Assembly (NCBI GenBank): GCA_029561345.1
Contig: JAKQJC010000049.1
Coordinates: forward strand, 61,088-125,087
Source: Chloroflexota bacterium
GTDB taxonomy: Bacteria > Chloroflexota > Anaerolineae > Anaerolineales > Anaerolineaceae
Reading direction: 5' to 3'
Length of the DNA stretch: 64,000 nt
Positions 50,454 to 59,389 of the stretch are shown one piece after another (within the stretch, counting starts at the first letter, position 1; each line of letters starts with the position of its first letter). Under the pieces are notes generated by a model, which was given only the letters and a program-made list of their open reading frames with translations, ran no database searches and was not told the origin of the DNA. The translations under genes and the position numbers were made by a program.

Positions 50454-51698
50454 TCAGGCTTCGGCCCTGGCGGGGTTGATGGGCAGGGTGAAGGTGAAGC
50501 GGCTGCCGCGGCCTTCCACGCTTTCGGCCCAGATCTTGCCGCCCATCAGGGTCACCATGTCGCGGGCGATGGCCAGCCCCAGGCCGGTGCCGCCCTGGCG
50601 GCGGTTCAGGTGGGCTTCCACCTGGTAGAAACGGTCGAACACCTTTTTCACCTGGTTGGCTGGAATGCCGATGCCGTCATCAATGACCGATACGCGCACC
50701 TGGCCGGGCATCAGCACGGCTTTGACCAGCACATGCCCGCCGGGGTTGGTGTAAGACAGGGCGTTTTTGATCAACTGGTCGAGAATGCCGTTGAGTTTTT
50801 CTGCGTCTACATTCATAATGATATGCGCCCGCGAAACATCGGCCACCAGGGATATGGCGTGCTGATGAGCCATATCCTGGTATGATTCGACAATTTCTTC
50901 CAGCAGGTGGTTCATGGTTACCTGTTCCGGCTCCAGCGAAGTGGCGCCGCGCGCCAGCGCATCGGAATGCGAGAACTGCTCAATCACGTCCTTCAGGTGA
51001 ATGGCATGGCGCACGATGATATCCATCTGTGGAATTTGATCTTCTTTCAGGTCAGGGCGCAGCAGAGCGGCATGGTTTAAAATTTGTCCCACCGGGGTGC
51101 GCATTTCACGCACCACCAGTTCCACAAATTCATCGCGGCGGCGCTCCAGGTCGGCGCTTTCAAGGTTGGTCTGCTCGGTGCGCTGCACCAGGGTTTCCAT
51201 TTGCAGGGCCACGGCCATTTGAGAGGCCAGCACTTTGGCGATTTCTATGTCATCCTGGCTGAAAGGCAGCCCGTCTTTTTTGTTGACGGCTTCGAGCACC
51301 CCCACCACCTGTTCATGATAGACCAGGGGGACGGCCATGATGGAGCGGGTGGTGGTGTGCAGAATTCGATCCACCTGGCGAAAAATACGCTCATCCTGGC
51401 TCGCATCTTGCAACACCAGTACATGGGCATGGGAGAACACCCACCCCGCCACACTGCCCTCCAGCGGCACCTGCAGCGGTTTGAGCAGGCTAAACTGGTC
51501 CCACGACCCGGCGATAAAGTGTAAATTGCGGTCCACGGTATCATAAGCCATTAAAGAGCAGTCTTCACAATTGATCAGCTCAGCAGCATTGTTGATGGTG
51601 ACCTGTAGAAACTCAGGCAGATCAAGGTTTCGGCTGAAATTTTGACCAATTTCCAGCAAACTTTGCAAACGCCGGGTATAATCTATGTGTGTTGCCAT
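50454..51698 (-). CDS. GAF-domain histidine-kinase-like protein lacking the phospho-acceptor His
   Basis: A 414-aa cytoplasmic protein with a GAF domain at ~8-170, a HisKA-like dimerisation helix at ~185-250 and HATPase_c at ~265-405. The ATP-binding part is intact: N-box DQLIKNALSYT, G1 DDGIGIP, F-box FDRFYQ and G2 GGTGLGLA. The H-box reads VVREMRTPVG: Arg197 replaces the His that accepts phosphate. Therefore it cannot autophosphorylate at the normal site and may act as a signalling ATPase, a heterodimer partner, or a phosphorylation-independent sensor. No response regulator gene is adjacent. TATAAT lies 21 nt upstream on its strand. Confidence 0.9.
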   Translation of the reverse strand: MATHIDYTRRLQSLLEIGQNFSRNLDLPEFLQVTINNAAELINCEDCSLMAYDTVDRNLHFIAGSWDQFSLLKPLQVPLEGSVAGWVFSHAHVLVLQDASQDERIFRQVDRILHTTTRSIMAVPLVYHEQVVGVLEAVNKKDGLPFSQDDIEIAKVLASQMAVALQMETLVQRTEQTNLESADLERRRDEFVELVVREMRTPVGQILNHAALLRPDLKEDQIPQMDIIVRHAIHLKDVIEQFSHSDALARGATSLEPEQVTMNHLLEEIVESYQDMAHQHAISLVADVSRAHIIMNVDAEKLNGILDQLIKNALSYTNPGGHVLVKAVLMPGQVRVSVIDDGIGIPANQVKKVFDRFYQVEAHLNRRQGGTGLGLAIARDMVTLMGGKIWAESVEGRGSRFTFTLPINPARAEA

Positions 51699-51775
51699 AG
51701 GCCGTCATCCTCCAATAGGATTATAGCACAGGCAGCTCAGACTGAATCATTTGTCAACAGGAGTAAAAAGAAAGT

Positions 51776-52861
51776 ATGACCAACAAGAAGAAGATCAAGG
51801 TCGCAATTATTGGTGTCGGCAATTGCGCCTCATCGCTGGTGCAGGGTGTGCACTTCTACCGCGATGCTGTGGAAACAGACCGCATTCCTGGCCTGATGCA
51901 CGTTAACCTCGGCGGTTATCATATCCATGACATTGAATTCACTGCAGCCTTTGACATTGTGGACACCAAGGTCGGCAAAGACCTCTCTGAAGCGATTTTT
52001 GCCTATCCCAACAACACGTTCAAATTCACCGACGTGCCGAACCTGAATGTGCCGGTTTACCGCGGCATGACCCACGACGGCCTGGGCAAATATCTCTCGC
52101 AGATTTTGAAAAAGGCCCCCGGCCCCACCGCTGATATTGTGCGCATTCTCAAAGATACCGGCACCGATGTGGTGATTAACTATCTGCCGGTGGGCTCTGA
52201 AATGGCCACCAAGTGGTACGTGGAACAGGTTCTCGAAGCGGGCTGCGCGTTCATCAACTGCATTCCCGTCTTCATTGCCAGTGCGCCCTACTGGGCGGAC
52301 CGCTTCCGCCAGCATAACCTGCCGATCATCGGTGATGACATCAAGAGCCAGGTTGGCGCCACCATTCTGCACCGCGTGCTCACCAGCCTCTTTGTTGATC
52401 GCGGCGTGCGCCTCGACCGCACCTACCAGCTCAATTTCGGCGGCAACACCGATTTCATGAACATGCTGGAACGCGAACGCCTGGAATCCAAGAAGATTTC
52501 CAAGACCGGCGCGGTCACCTCCATGCTGCCCTACACCCTGCCCGAAAGCGACATTCATGTGGGCCCATCAGACTACGTGCCGTGGCTGACCGACCGCAAG
52601 TGGTGCTATGTGCGCATGGAAGGCACCACCTTTGGCGAGGTTCCCCTGAACCTGGAAGCCAAGCTGGAAGTTTGGGATTCTCCCAACTCGGCCGGCGTGG
52701 TGATTGACGCCATTCGCTGCATCAAGATCGCCCTCGACCGCGGCATGGGCGGCCCGATCATCGGCCCGGCCTCTTACTTCATGAAGACCCCGCCCAAGCA
52801 GTTCAAAGACAGCATCTGCCGCGAAATGACCGAAGCGTTCATCAAAGGCCAGGAGGCCTGA
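51776..52861 (+). CDS. ino1: Myo-inositol-1-phosphate synthase
   Basis: A 361-aa protein of the prokaryotic inositol-3-phosphate synthase family. The NAD site is [16 protein letters not shown] near the N-terminus. Conserved blocks include [47 protein letters not shown] and [21 protein letters not shown] (second part of the active site). It converts glucose-6-phosphate to inositol phosphate, the precursor of phosphatidylinositol and of compatible solutes such as di-myo-inositol phosphate. Start ATG after AACAGGAG. Confidence 0.96.
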   Translation: MTNKKKIKVAIIGVGNCASSLVQGVHFYRDAVETDRIPGLMHVNLGGYHIHDIEFTAAFDIVDTKVGKDLSEAIFAYPNNTFKFTDVPNLNVPVYRGMTHDGLGKYLSQILKKAPGPTADIVRILKDTGTDVVINYLPVGSEMATKWYVEQVLEAGCAFINCIPVFIASAPYWADRFRQHNLPIIGDDIKSQVGATILHRVLTSLFVDRGVRLDRTYQLNFGGNTDFMNMLERERLESKKISKTGAVTSMLPYTLPESDIHVGPSDYVPWLTDRKWCYVRMEGTTFGEVPLNLEAKLEVWDSPNSAGVVIDAIRCIKIALDRGMGGPIIGPASYFMKTPPKQFKDSICREMTEAFIKGQEA

Positions 52862-52866
52862 TCAGA

Positions 52867-53214
52867 ATGACTTGCCTTTTTTGCCAGATTGCCTCTGGAA
52901 ATACCCCCACCAGCCTGATTTACCAGGATGAATGGGTGGTGGGCTTCCGCGATATTGCCCCCAAGGCGCCGGTGCACTTTCTGCTGGTGCCCCGGCGGCA
53001 TCTGGCATCGTTGAATGACGCAACTCCTGAAGACCAGGCCCTGTTGGGTCACCTTCTGCTGGCGGCGCAGGCCGTTGCCCGTCAGCAGAAGATTGACCAA
53101 TCGGGCTTTCGCCTGGTGGTAAACACCGGCCCAGATGGCGGCCAATCGGTCTATCATCTTCACATGCACATGCTCGGGGGCGGGCACCTGCCCTTCCGCA
53201 TGTGCGCGGAGTAA
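52867..53214 (+). CDS. HIT-family nucleotide hydrolase
   Basis: A 115-aa protein of usual HINT length. The opening CLFCQIASGNTPTSLIYQDEWVVGFRDIAPKAPVH and the active-site HLHMHMLGG (H-x-H-x-H) are diagnostic. It hydrolyses purine nucleotide phosphoramidates or related adenylates. It lies 5 nt behind ino1 and 4 nt before the LysM/M23 gene cluster. Confidence 0.95.
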   Translation: MTCLFCQIASGNTPTSLIYQDEWVVGFRDIAPKAPVHFLLVPRRHLASLNDATPEDQALLGHLLLAAQAVARQQKIDQSGFRLVVNTGPDGGQSVYHLHMHMLGGGHLPFRMCAE

Positions 53215-53218
53215 GGTC

Positions 53219-54886
53219 ATGCAAACCAGCCCCACCCGTCCACGGCGCCGTTCTTCTCAGGGGAATGCGCCTGCTGCCGGTTCTGAGGGCTTTTTTGAAT
53301 ACCGCCACACCGCAGAGCAGCGCAAACCCAGGGAATTTAACCGGGGGTTTCTATCGCTGCTGATTCTGGTTTTAAGCCTGCTGGCAATGGGCCTGATGGT
53401 GCTGATTGTGCTGGAGGCCTGCACGCGCCGGCCGGGAGCGGCTTTTGAAGCCTGGACTGCGCCCACAGGCATGCCCACCCTGGCGGTGGCGCTGCCTTCC
53501 ACCGCCACCCCGGCAGGCCAGCCCACCCGCAACCCGGAGACCCCGGTGCTTTCGCCCACGCCAGACCAGCCGCACGCCCTGCCCACCCTGCGCATCGAAA
53601 CGAAGGAATACACGGTGCAGTCGGGCGACGGCCTGGGGATGATCGCCGCGCGCTACGGCATTTCGCTGCAGGAGCTGGCAGATGCCAACCACCTGGGCAC
53701 GGAAGACTGGCTGCAGCCCGGCCAGACACTTCTTATTCCGGCGCAGCGCCCGCAGGATACCGGCACCGGTAACAAGATCATCCCCGATTCCGAGCTGGTT
53801 TACGGCCCCGCGGCCAGCGGCTTTGACGCGGTGGATTTCACCCGCCAGCGCGGCGGTTACCTGGCGCTTTACCAGGGCGAGGTAGATGGCGAACAGCTTT
53901 CGGGCGGTGAAATTGTGGCCCGTGTGGCGCGCGATTATTCCGTCAACCCGCGCCTGCTGCTGGCCGTGCTGGAATATCAGAGCGGCTGGGTTTCAACCAG
54001 CAGCCCCGATGAGCGCACCCGCGATTTTCCCATCGGCTTTTCCAACCCCTATTACAAGGGGCTGTACAAGCAGCTGGCCTGGAGCGCCAACCAGTTGAAC
54101 CGCGGCTATTATTTATGGAAAGAGAACGCTTTTGCCGCCTGGAACCTGACTGACGGCGCCGTGGTACCCATCAACCCGGGCATCAATGCTGGAACAGCTG
54201 GCGTGCAGTATTTGATGTCCCTGCTGTATGAGCGCGGCGGCTGGAACACGGCGGTGGGTGAGGGCGGCCTGATGGCCACCTATCGGGATCTGTTTGGCTA
54301 TCCCTTTGATTTTGCCGTGGAACCCCTGCTGCCGGCTAACCTGACCCAGCCAGACATGCTGCTGCCTTTTGAGGTGGGCGCAAGCTGGTCGTTCACCAGC
54401 GGCCCGCACGGCGGCTGGAACACCGGCTCGGCCTGGGCAGCTCTCGATTTTGCCCCGCCCGGCGAGCCGATGGGCTGCGCCCTGAGCGACGCCTGGGTGA
54501 CCGCTGTGGCTCCGGGTGTCATCACCCGCTCTGATCACGGGGCGGTGGTGCAGGACCTGGATGGCGACGGCAATGAACAAACCGGATGGGTGGTGTTTTA
54601 CATGCATGTGGACAGCTCTGAACGCGTGCAGGTCGGCGACCTGCTGCAGGCGGGGGACCGCATTGGCCATCCCTCCTGCGAGGGCGGTTTTTCAACCGGC
54701 ACGCACCTGCATATTGCCCGCCGGTTTAATGGTGAGTGGATTGCGGCAGATGGCGACCTGCCTTTCAACCTGAGCGGCTGGATTTCATCCGGCACCTGGA
54801 ACGAGTATGATGGATATTTGAGTAAAAATGGACAGAGCATTGAGGCCTGGGATGGCCAGGCCCCCGAAAACCAGATACAACGCTAA
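53219..54886 (+). CDS. LysM/M23 exoprotein, paralogue 1
   Basis: A 555-aa protein. A basic cytoplasmic N-terminus of ~40 residues is followed by one membrane helix (~43-66), a TP-rich linker and LysM (YTVQSGDGLGMIAARYGIS...). A middle domain with VARDYSVNPRLLLAVLEYQSGW resembles the goose/SLT lysozyme ExxS region. The C-terminal M23 peptidase-like domain has GPHGGW, AALDFAP, YMHV and THLHIA, the usual His/Asp zinc ligands. A DLDGDGNEQTGW loop looks like a calcium-binding insertion. It probably remodels cell-wall peptidoglycan outside the membrane. Start ATG directly after the HIT gene. Confidence 0.86.
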   Translation: MQTSPTRPRRRSSQGNAPAAGSEGFFEYRHTAEQRKPREFNRGFLSLLILVLSLLAMGLMVLIVLEACTRRPGAAFEAWTAPTGMPTLAVALPSTATPAGQPTRNPETPVLSPTPDQPHALPTLRIETKEYTVQSGDGLGMIAARYGISLQELADANHLGTEDWLQPGQTLLIPAQRPQDTGTGNKIIPDSELVYGPAASGFDAVDFTRQRGGYLALYQGEVDGEQLSGGEIVARVARDYSVNPRLLLAVLEYQSGWVSTSSPDERTRDFPIGFSNPYYKGLYKQLAWSANQLNRGYYLWKENAFAAWNLTDGAVVPINPGINAGTAGVQYLMSLLYERGGWNTAVGEGGLMATYRDLFGYPFDFAVEPLLPANLTQPDMLLPFEVGASWSFTSGPHGGWNTGSAWAALDFAPPGEPMGCALSDAWVTAVAPGVITRSDHGAVVQDLDGDGNEQTGWVVFYMHVDSSERVQVGDLLQAGDRIGHPSCEGGFSTGTHLHIARRFNGEWIAADGDLPFNLSGWISSGTWNEYDGYLSKNGQSIEAWDGQAPENQIQR

Positions 54887-56504
54887 ACGCGCCCGGGAAG
54901 AAAAGATCATTATTTCCGCGGTGGTGATTTTGATGACCTGCACACTGGCCTGTGCCGGGTTGTATGTGGCTTTCCTGGCGAACCTGACCACCACTCAGGC
55001 GGCTGCTTCCGTGCCCACCGCCCAGCCCACACAGATGGTGCTGCTGTCTGAAAGCACTCAGCCCGCCCCGGCCATCATCGTCGAAACCCTGGTGCTGCCG
55101 ACCCTGATTTTCACCCCCACCCCGGAACCGGTGGAAGCGGTGACGCCCCTGCCGCCCGGCCCAACCCCCAACCCCAACAGCACAGCCGTGCCCCCCATTC
55201 TCTATTACGCCCACCCCGGTGACACGCTGAACGTGGTGGCGGTGCGGTTTGGCGTCAGCCCGGATGAAATTTCATCCCCTGAGGCGCTGCCGGCCAACAC
55301 CCTGCTGCAGCCCGAACAACTCCTCATCATTCCCAATGAACAGACCGGCGAACTGACGGATGCGCGGCAGCTGATGCCGGATGCTGAGGTAGTTTATTCG
55401 CCATCGGCCTCGGGTTTTGATACGAAACAATTCGCTGCCCAGGCGGGCGGCAAGCTCAGCGGCTACCAGGAATACCTGGGCAGCACGTTGATGACCGACG
55501 GCTCTGAGATTGTGGCGCGTGTGGCGCGCGACAACTCAATCAACCCACGCCTGCTGCTGGCCCTGCTGGAATATCACACCGGCTGGGTTTACGGTCAGCC
55601 CGAAGACCCCAACCAGATTGATTACCCCCTCAATTTTCAGAATAACCTGCACAAAGGACTCTACAAGCAGCTCACCTGGGCGGTGGACCAGTTGATGACC
55701 GGCTATTACGGCTGGCGCGAAGGCCGGCTGACCTCGCTGACCTTCACCGACGGCTCCAGCCTGCGCATTTCGCCGGAACTGAACGCCGGAACGGTAGCCC
55801 TGATGTATCTTTTTTCGGTCAACCGCTCGCGCCCCGAATGGGAAGCCCTGATGTACTCCGAAAACAGCCTGCCGGCGCTTTACGAGCAGATGTTTGGCAA
55901 CCCCTGGGTGAATGCCCAACCCTATGAGCCGCTGCTGCCGGCTTCGCTGGCCCAGCCCGACCTGCTGCTGCCCTTTGCCAGCAACCAGATCTGGGCCATG
56001 ACCGGCGGCCCGCACACCGGTTGGGGCGCCACCGGCGCCTGGGCGGCCCTCGATTTTGCCCCCGCCGCCACGCAGACCGGCTGCGTGCGTTCGGGTTACT
56101 GGGCTCAGGCGGTTGCCCCGGGCGTCATCATCCGCTCGGAGCGCGGCGTGGTCATTCTGGACCTGGATGGCGACGGCGACGAGCAGACCGGCTGGGTGAT
56201 CCTTTACCTGCACATGGCCGAACTGGGACGGGTGAAAGCCGGGACGTACGTGCAAGCTGAAGATAATATCGGCCATCCTTCGTGCGAGGGCGGCGCTGCC
56301 ACTGGAACGCATCTGCACATTGCCCGCAAGTACAACGGCGAATGGATCGCTGCCGACGGCCCGCTGCCTTTTGTGATGAGCGACTGGCAGGCCCAGCGCG
56401 GCTCAAAACCCTATGAGGGCGGCATGGTGCGCGGTGACCGCACCGTGACGGCGGACCCCAAAAGCCCGCCTTACAGTTATATTTCTCGTTTATCTGATTA
56501 CTGA
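54852..56504 (+). CDS. LysM/M23 exoprotein, paralogue 2
   Basis: About 550 aa with the same architecture as its neighbours: an N-terminal membrane helix (~20-42), a linker rich in Thr/Pro, LysM (YYAHPGDTLNVVAVRFGVS), a middle domain (ARDNSINPRLLLALLEYHTGW) and an M23-like domain (GPHTGWG, AALDFAP, YLHMAE, THLHIA). It includes the DLDGDGDEQTGW loop. It overlaps the end of paralogue 1. The second ATG was taken because a GAGG lies upstream; the first ATG, 24 nt earlier, is possible. Co-expressed with the other two. Confidence 0.84.
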   Translation: MARPPKTRYNAKRAREEKIIISAVVILMTCTLACAGLYVAFLANLTTTQAAASVPTAQPTQMVLLSESTQPAPAIIVETLVLPTLIFTPTPEPVEAVTPLPPGPTPNPNSTAVPPILYYAHPGDTLNVVAVRFGVSPDEISSPEALPANTLLQPEQLLIIPNEQTGELTDARQLMPDAEVVYSPSASGFDTKQFAAQAGGKLSGYQEYLGSTLMTDGSEIVARVARDNSINPRLLLALLEYHTGWVYGQPEDPNQIDYPLNFQNNLHKGLYKQLTWAVDQLMTGYYGWREGRLTSLTFTDGSSLRISPELNAGTVALMYLFSVNRSRPEWEALMYSENSLPALYEQMFGNPWVNAQPYEPLLPASLAQPDLLLPFASNQIWAMTGGPHTGWGATGAWAALDFAPAATQTGCVRSGYWAQAVAPGVIIRSERGVVILDLDGDGDEQTGWVILYLHMAELGRVKAGTYVQAEDNIGHPSCEGGAATGTHLHIARKYNGEWIAADGPLPFVMSDWQAQRGSKPYEGGMVRGDRTVTADPKSPPYSYISRLSDY

Positions 56505-57949
56505 TGAAGTTTCTGCGTTTCCTCAGCCTGCTGGTTTTGCTGCTGACCTCGTGCATGCCGCCAGCAAAATCAGGGCTGATTTTACCTACCCCCATTCCCC
56601 TGACCCCCACGCCCAAACCCACCCAGGGCCGTCCGGCCTATCCACCTGGCAAACTGGTGGATTACACCGTGCAAACCGGCGATACCCTTGAAACGCTGGC
56701 GCTGCGCTTCAACACCTCTGTGGCGGAAATCAGAGAGGCCAACCCGGTCATCCCTGCCGAGGTCACCACTCTGCCGCCCGGCATGCCGATGCAAATTCCC
56801 ATTTATTATTTGCCTTTGTGGGGCAGCGCGTTTCAGGTGCTGCCCGACAGCCTGTTTATCAATGGGCCCGCCCAGGTGGATTTTGACACCGCGGCTTTTA
56901 TTGCCGCGCACAACGGCTGGCTGAAAGATTACACCGCCTACGCTTTTGGCGGCAGCCGCAGCGCGGCTGAAATTATTGACTATGTGGCCACCAATTACAG
57001 CGTCAGCCCGCGGCTGCTGCTGGCCCTACTCGATTACCAGTCGGGGGCGCTCAGTTTTGCCATCCAGCCGCTGGGCAACCGCGATTACCCCCTTGGCTAC
57101 CGCCATTACGCCTACCGCGGACTCTATTTGCAGTTGGGCTGGGCGGCCAACCGCCTTAACCAGTATTATTACGCCTGGCGCACCGGCAAACTGCTCTCGT
57201 TCACCTACCTGGACGAGCGACTCGAGCGTTTTGACCCCTGGCAGAACGGCGCCACCGTTGCCCTGACCATGTTTTTTGCCGACCAATACCCGGCGGATAC
57301 GGTGCAGCGCGCGGTGGGGCCTCAGGGACTGGCAAAAACCTACCAGGATCTGTTTGGCGACCCCTGGGCCAACCCGCAACCGCACCTGCCCGGCAGCCTG
57401 GAACAACCTGCCCTGCGCCTGCCGTTTTTGCCCGGCAAAACCTGGGTGCTGACGGGCGGGCCGCACACCGGCTGGGGCTCAGGTGACCCGCGCGCGGCCC
57501 TCGATTTTGCCCCGCCGCTCACCTCCAGCGGCTGCGTTCCCTCCAGCGAATGGGCCACGGCGGTGGCCGATGGTGTGATTGTGCGCACTGACACCGGCCT
57601 GGCAGTGCTGGACCTGGACGGCGACGGCGATGAACGCACCGGCTGGACTGTGCTATACTTACATCTGGCAAGCGAAGGCAAAGTGCGGGTCGGTGATGTG
57701 GTGCGGGCGGGCGACCCCATGGGGCTGCCCTCGTGCGAGGGCGGCAGTTCCACCGGCACGCATGTTCACCTGGCGCGCAAATACAACGGCGAATGGATGC
57801 CGGCCTCGGTCGGCGTGCCGTTTGACATGGAAGGCTGGGAACCGGTGGATGGAGATCAGCCCTATGAGGGCTTTTTGCGCCGCGGCGGACAGATTGTCAC
57901 CGCCAGCCTGACTTCAAACCCGAAAAGCCATATTCGTTCAGGAGAGTAA
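56504..57949 (+). CDS. LysM/M23 exoprotein, paralogue 3 (lipoprotein)
   Basis: A 481-aa protein. Unlike the other two it is a lipoprotein (LLLTSC, Cys17). LysM (YTVQTGDTLETLALRFNTS), middle domain (NYSVSPRLLLALLDYQSG) and M23-like domain (GPHTGWGSG, AALDFAP, YLHLAS, THVHLA) follow, with the DLDGDGDERTGW loop. The Glu of LEY in the middle domain is Asp here. Start ATG overlaps the previous stop (TGATG). The three proteins arose by tandem duplication and then diverged in their membrane anchors. Confidence 0.88.
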   Translation: MKFLRFLSLLVLLLTSCMPPAKSGLILPTPIPLTPTPKPTQGRPAYPPGKLVDYTVQTGDTLETLALRFNTSVAEIREANPVIPAEVTTLPPGMPMQIPIYYLPLWGSAFQVLPDSLFINGPAQVDFDTAAFIAAHNGWLKDYTAYAFGGSRSAAEIIDYVATNYSVSPRLLLALLDYQSGALSFAIQPLGNRDYPLGYRHYAYRGLYLQLGWAANRLNQYYYAWRTGKLLSFTYLDERLERFDPWQNGATVALTMFFADQYPADTVQRAVGPQGLAKTYQDLFGDPWANPQPHLPGSLEQPALRLPFLPGKTWVLTGGPHTGWGSGDPRAALDFAPPLTSSGCVPSSEWATAVADGVIVRTDTGLAVLDLDGDGDERTGWTVLYLHLASEGKVRVGDVVRAGDPMGLPSCEGGSSTGTHVHLARKYNGEWMPASVGVPFDMEGWEPVDGDQPYEGFLRRGGQIVTASLTSNPKSHIRSGE

Positions 57950-57953
57950 TCCG

Positions 57954-59318
57954 ATGCCTTGGCAGCGTCCCAAAGGGTTTACCGCCTTTCTGCTCATCTG
58001 GTTTGGCCAGGTTGTCTCGCTGGTGGGTTCGGCCATGTCGGGCTTTGCCATGACCATCTGGGCCTGGCAGATCACCCAGCAGGCCACTGCCCTGGCTTTG
58101 GTGGGGCTGGCCAACTTTTTGCCGATGATTTTGTTTGCCCCGGTGGCGGGTGTGCTGGTGGACCGCTGGCCGCGCCGGCTGGTGCTCATCCTCAGCGACC
58201 TGGCGGCGGGCTGCACCACCATCGGCCTGCTGATCCTTTACCAGGCGGGCAGCCTGCAGATCTGGCATCTGTATGTGGCGGGCGTCATTGCGGGCTTTTT
58301 CCAGTCCTTCCAGTGGCCGGCCTATTCTTCCACCGTTTCGCTGATGGTCAGCAAGGAGCAGTACGGCCGCACCAGCGGCATGATTGCCCTGGCGGAGTGG
58401 GGCTCGGGCATTTTTGCGCCGGTGCTGGCGGGCGCCCTGCTGGGCATCATTGGCCTGGCCGGCATCATGACCATTGATATCATCACCTTCACCTTCGCCA
58501 TCAGCATGGTGCTGCTGGTGGCCATTCCGCCGGCGGTGAAATCGGAAGAGGGCAAAGCCGGCGATGAAGGCAGCTTCTGGTGGCGACTGAGTTTTGGCTT
58601 CCGCTTTATTTTCTCGCGCCCGCCGCTGCTGTTTTTGCAGCTGGTGTTTTTTGCCGGCAACCTGCTGTTTTCCATTGCCAACACCTTGCAGAGCCCCATG
58701 GTGCTGGCGCGCACCGGCGATGACCCGGTGATGCTGGCCACCGTCCAATCGACGGCCGCGGCTGGAGGGGTGCTGGGCAGCCTGTTGATGACCGCCTGGG
58801 GCGGACCGAAGCGGCGCGTTTATGGCGTGCTGTTTGGCTGGATGGCCAGCGGCGTGCTGGGCCTGCTGGTGCTGGGCCTGGGCGGATCGCTGCCCTTCTG
58901 GATGGTTGGCGCATTTTTCGGCTCCATTCTGGGCCCCATCATCAACAGCAGCAACCAGGCCATCTGGCAGGCCAAGGTCCCGCCGGATATTCAAGGGCGG
59001 GTGTTTTCGGTGCGCCTGATGATTGCCCAGATCACGGTGCCAGTGGCCATGGCCGTGGCCGGCCCGCTGGCTGACCAGTGGATGGAACCGGTGATGCTGT
59101 CGGCTGCCAGCCCGTTGGGGCAGATGCTGGCGCGGGTGTTCGGCAGCGGGCGCGGCGTGGGCATGTCGGTGATCATCGCGGCGATGGGCCTGCTGGTGGT
59201 GCTTTCCACCGTGGTTTCCCTGCTGAACCCGCAGGTGCGCAACGTGGAAACCCTGCTGCCCGATCACAGCCAGGCGAGCGGTGTGGACGGGGGCGCTCCG
59301 GAACCGGCAGCGCAGTGA
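57954..59318 (+). CDS. Major facilitator superfamily exporter
   Basis: A 454-aa protein with about 12 membrane helices, of the EntS/MFS_3 group. FAPVAGVLVDRWPRRLVLILSD is the hallmark loop 2-3 motif (G-x-x-x-D-R-x-x-R-R), and loop 8-9 has a related basic motif (GGPKRRVYG). It would export a drug, siderophore or macrolide by proton antiport. It follows the LysM/M23 genes by 4 nt and may share their transcript. The C-terminal ~25 residues are polar and cytoplasmic. Confidence 0.93.
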   Translation: MPWQRPKGFTAFLLIWFGQVVSLVGSAMSGFAMTIWAWQITQQATALALVGLANFLPMILFAPVAGVLVDRWPRRLVLILSDLAAGCTTIGLLILYQAGSLQIWHLYVAGVIAGFFQSFQWPAYSSTVSLMVSKEQYGRTSGMIALAEWGSGIFAPVLAGALLGIIGLAGIMTIDIITFTFAISMVLLVAIPPAVKSEEGKAGDEGSFWWRLSFGFRFIFSRPPLLFLQLVFFAGNLLFSIANTLQSPMVLARTGDDPVMLATVQSTAAAGGVLGSLLMTAWGGPKRRVYGVLFGWMASGVLGLLVLGLGGSLPFWMVGAFFGSILGPIINSSNQAIWQAKVPPDIQGRVFSVRLMIAQITVPVAMAVAGPLADQWMEPVMLSAASPLGQMLARVFGSGRGVGMSVIIAAMGLLVVLSTVVSLLNPQVRNVETLLPDHSQASGVDGGAPEPAAQ

Positions 59319-59389
59319 TCGTAAAAAAATAAAAAAAGGCCATCCGTGGTAAACTGAATGACGACACCAACAAAAGAAGGACACAGGTT

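Noticed and set aside
57897..59384. 495-codon open frame on the minus strand opposite the MFS gene
   Set aside because: Antisense shadow: His/Gln-rich, low-complexity composition typical of reversed GC-rich codons, and it has no ribosome site or domains.
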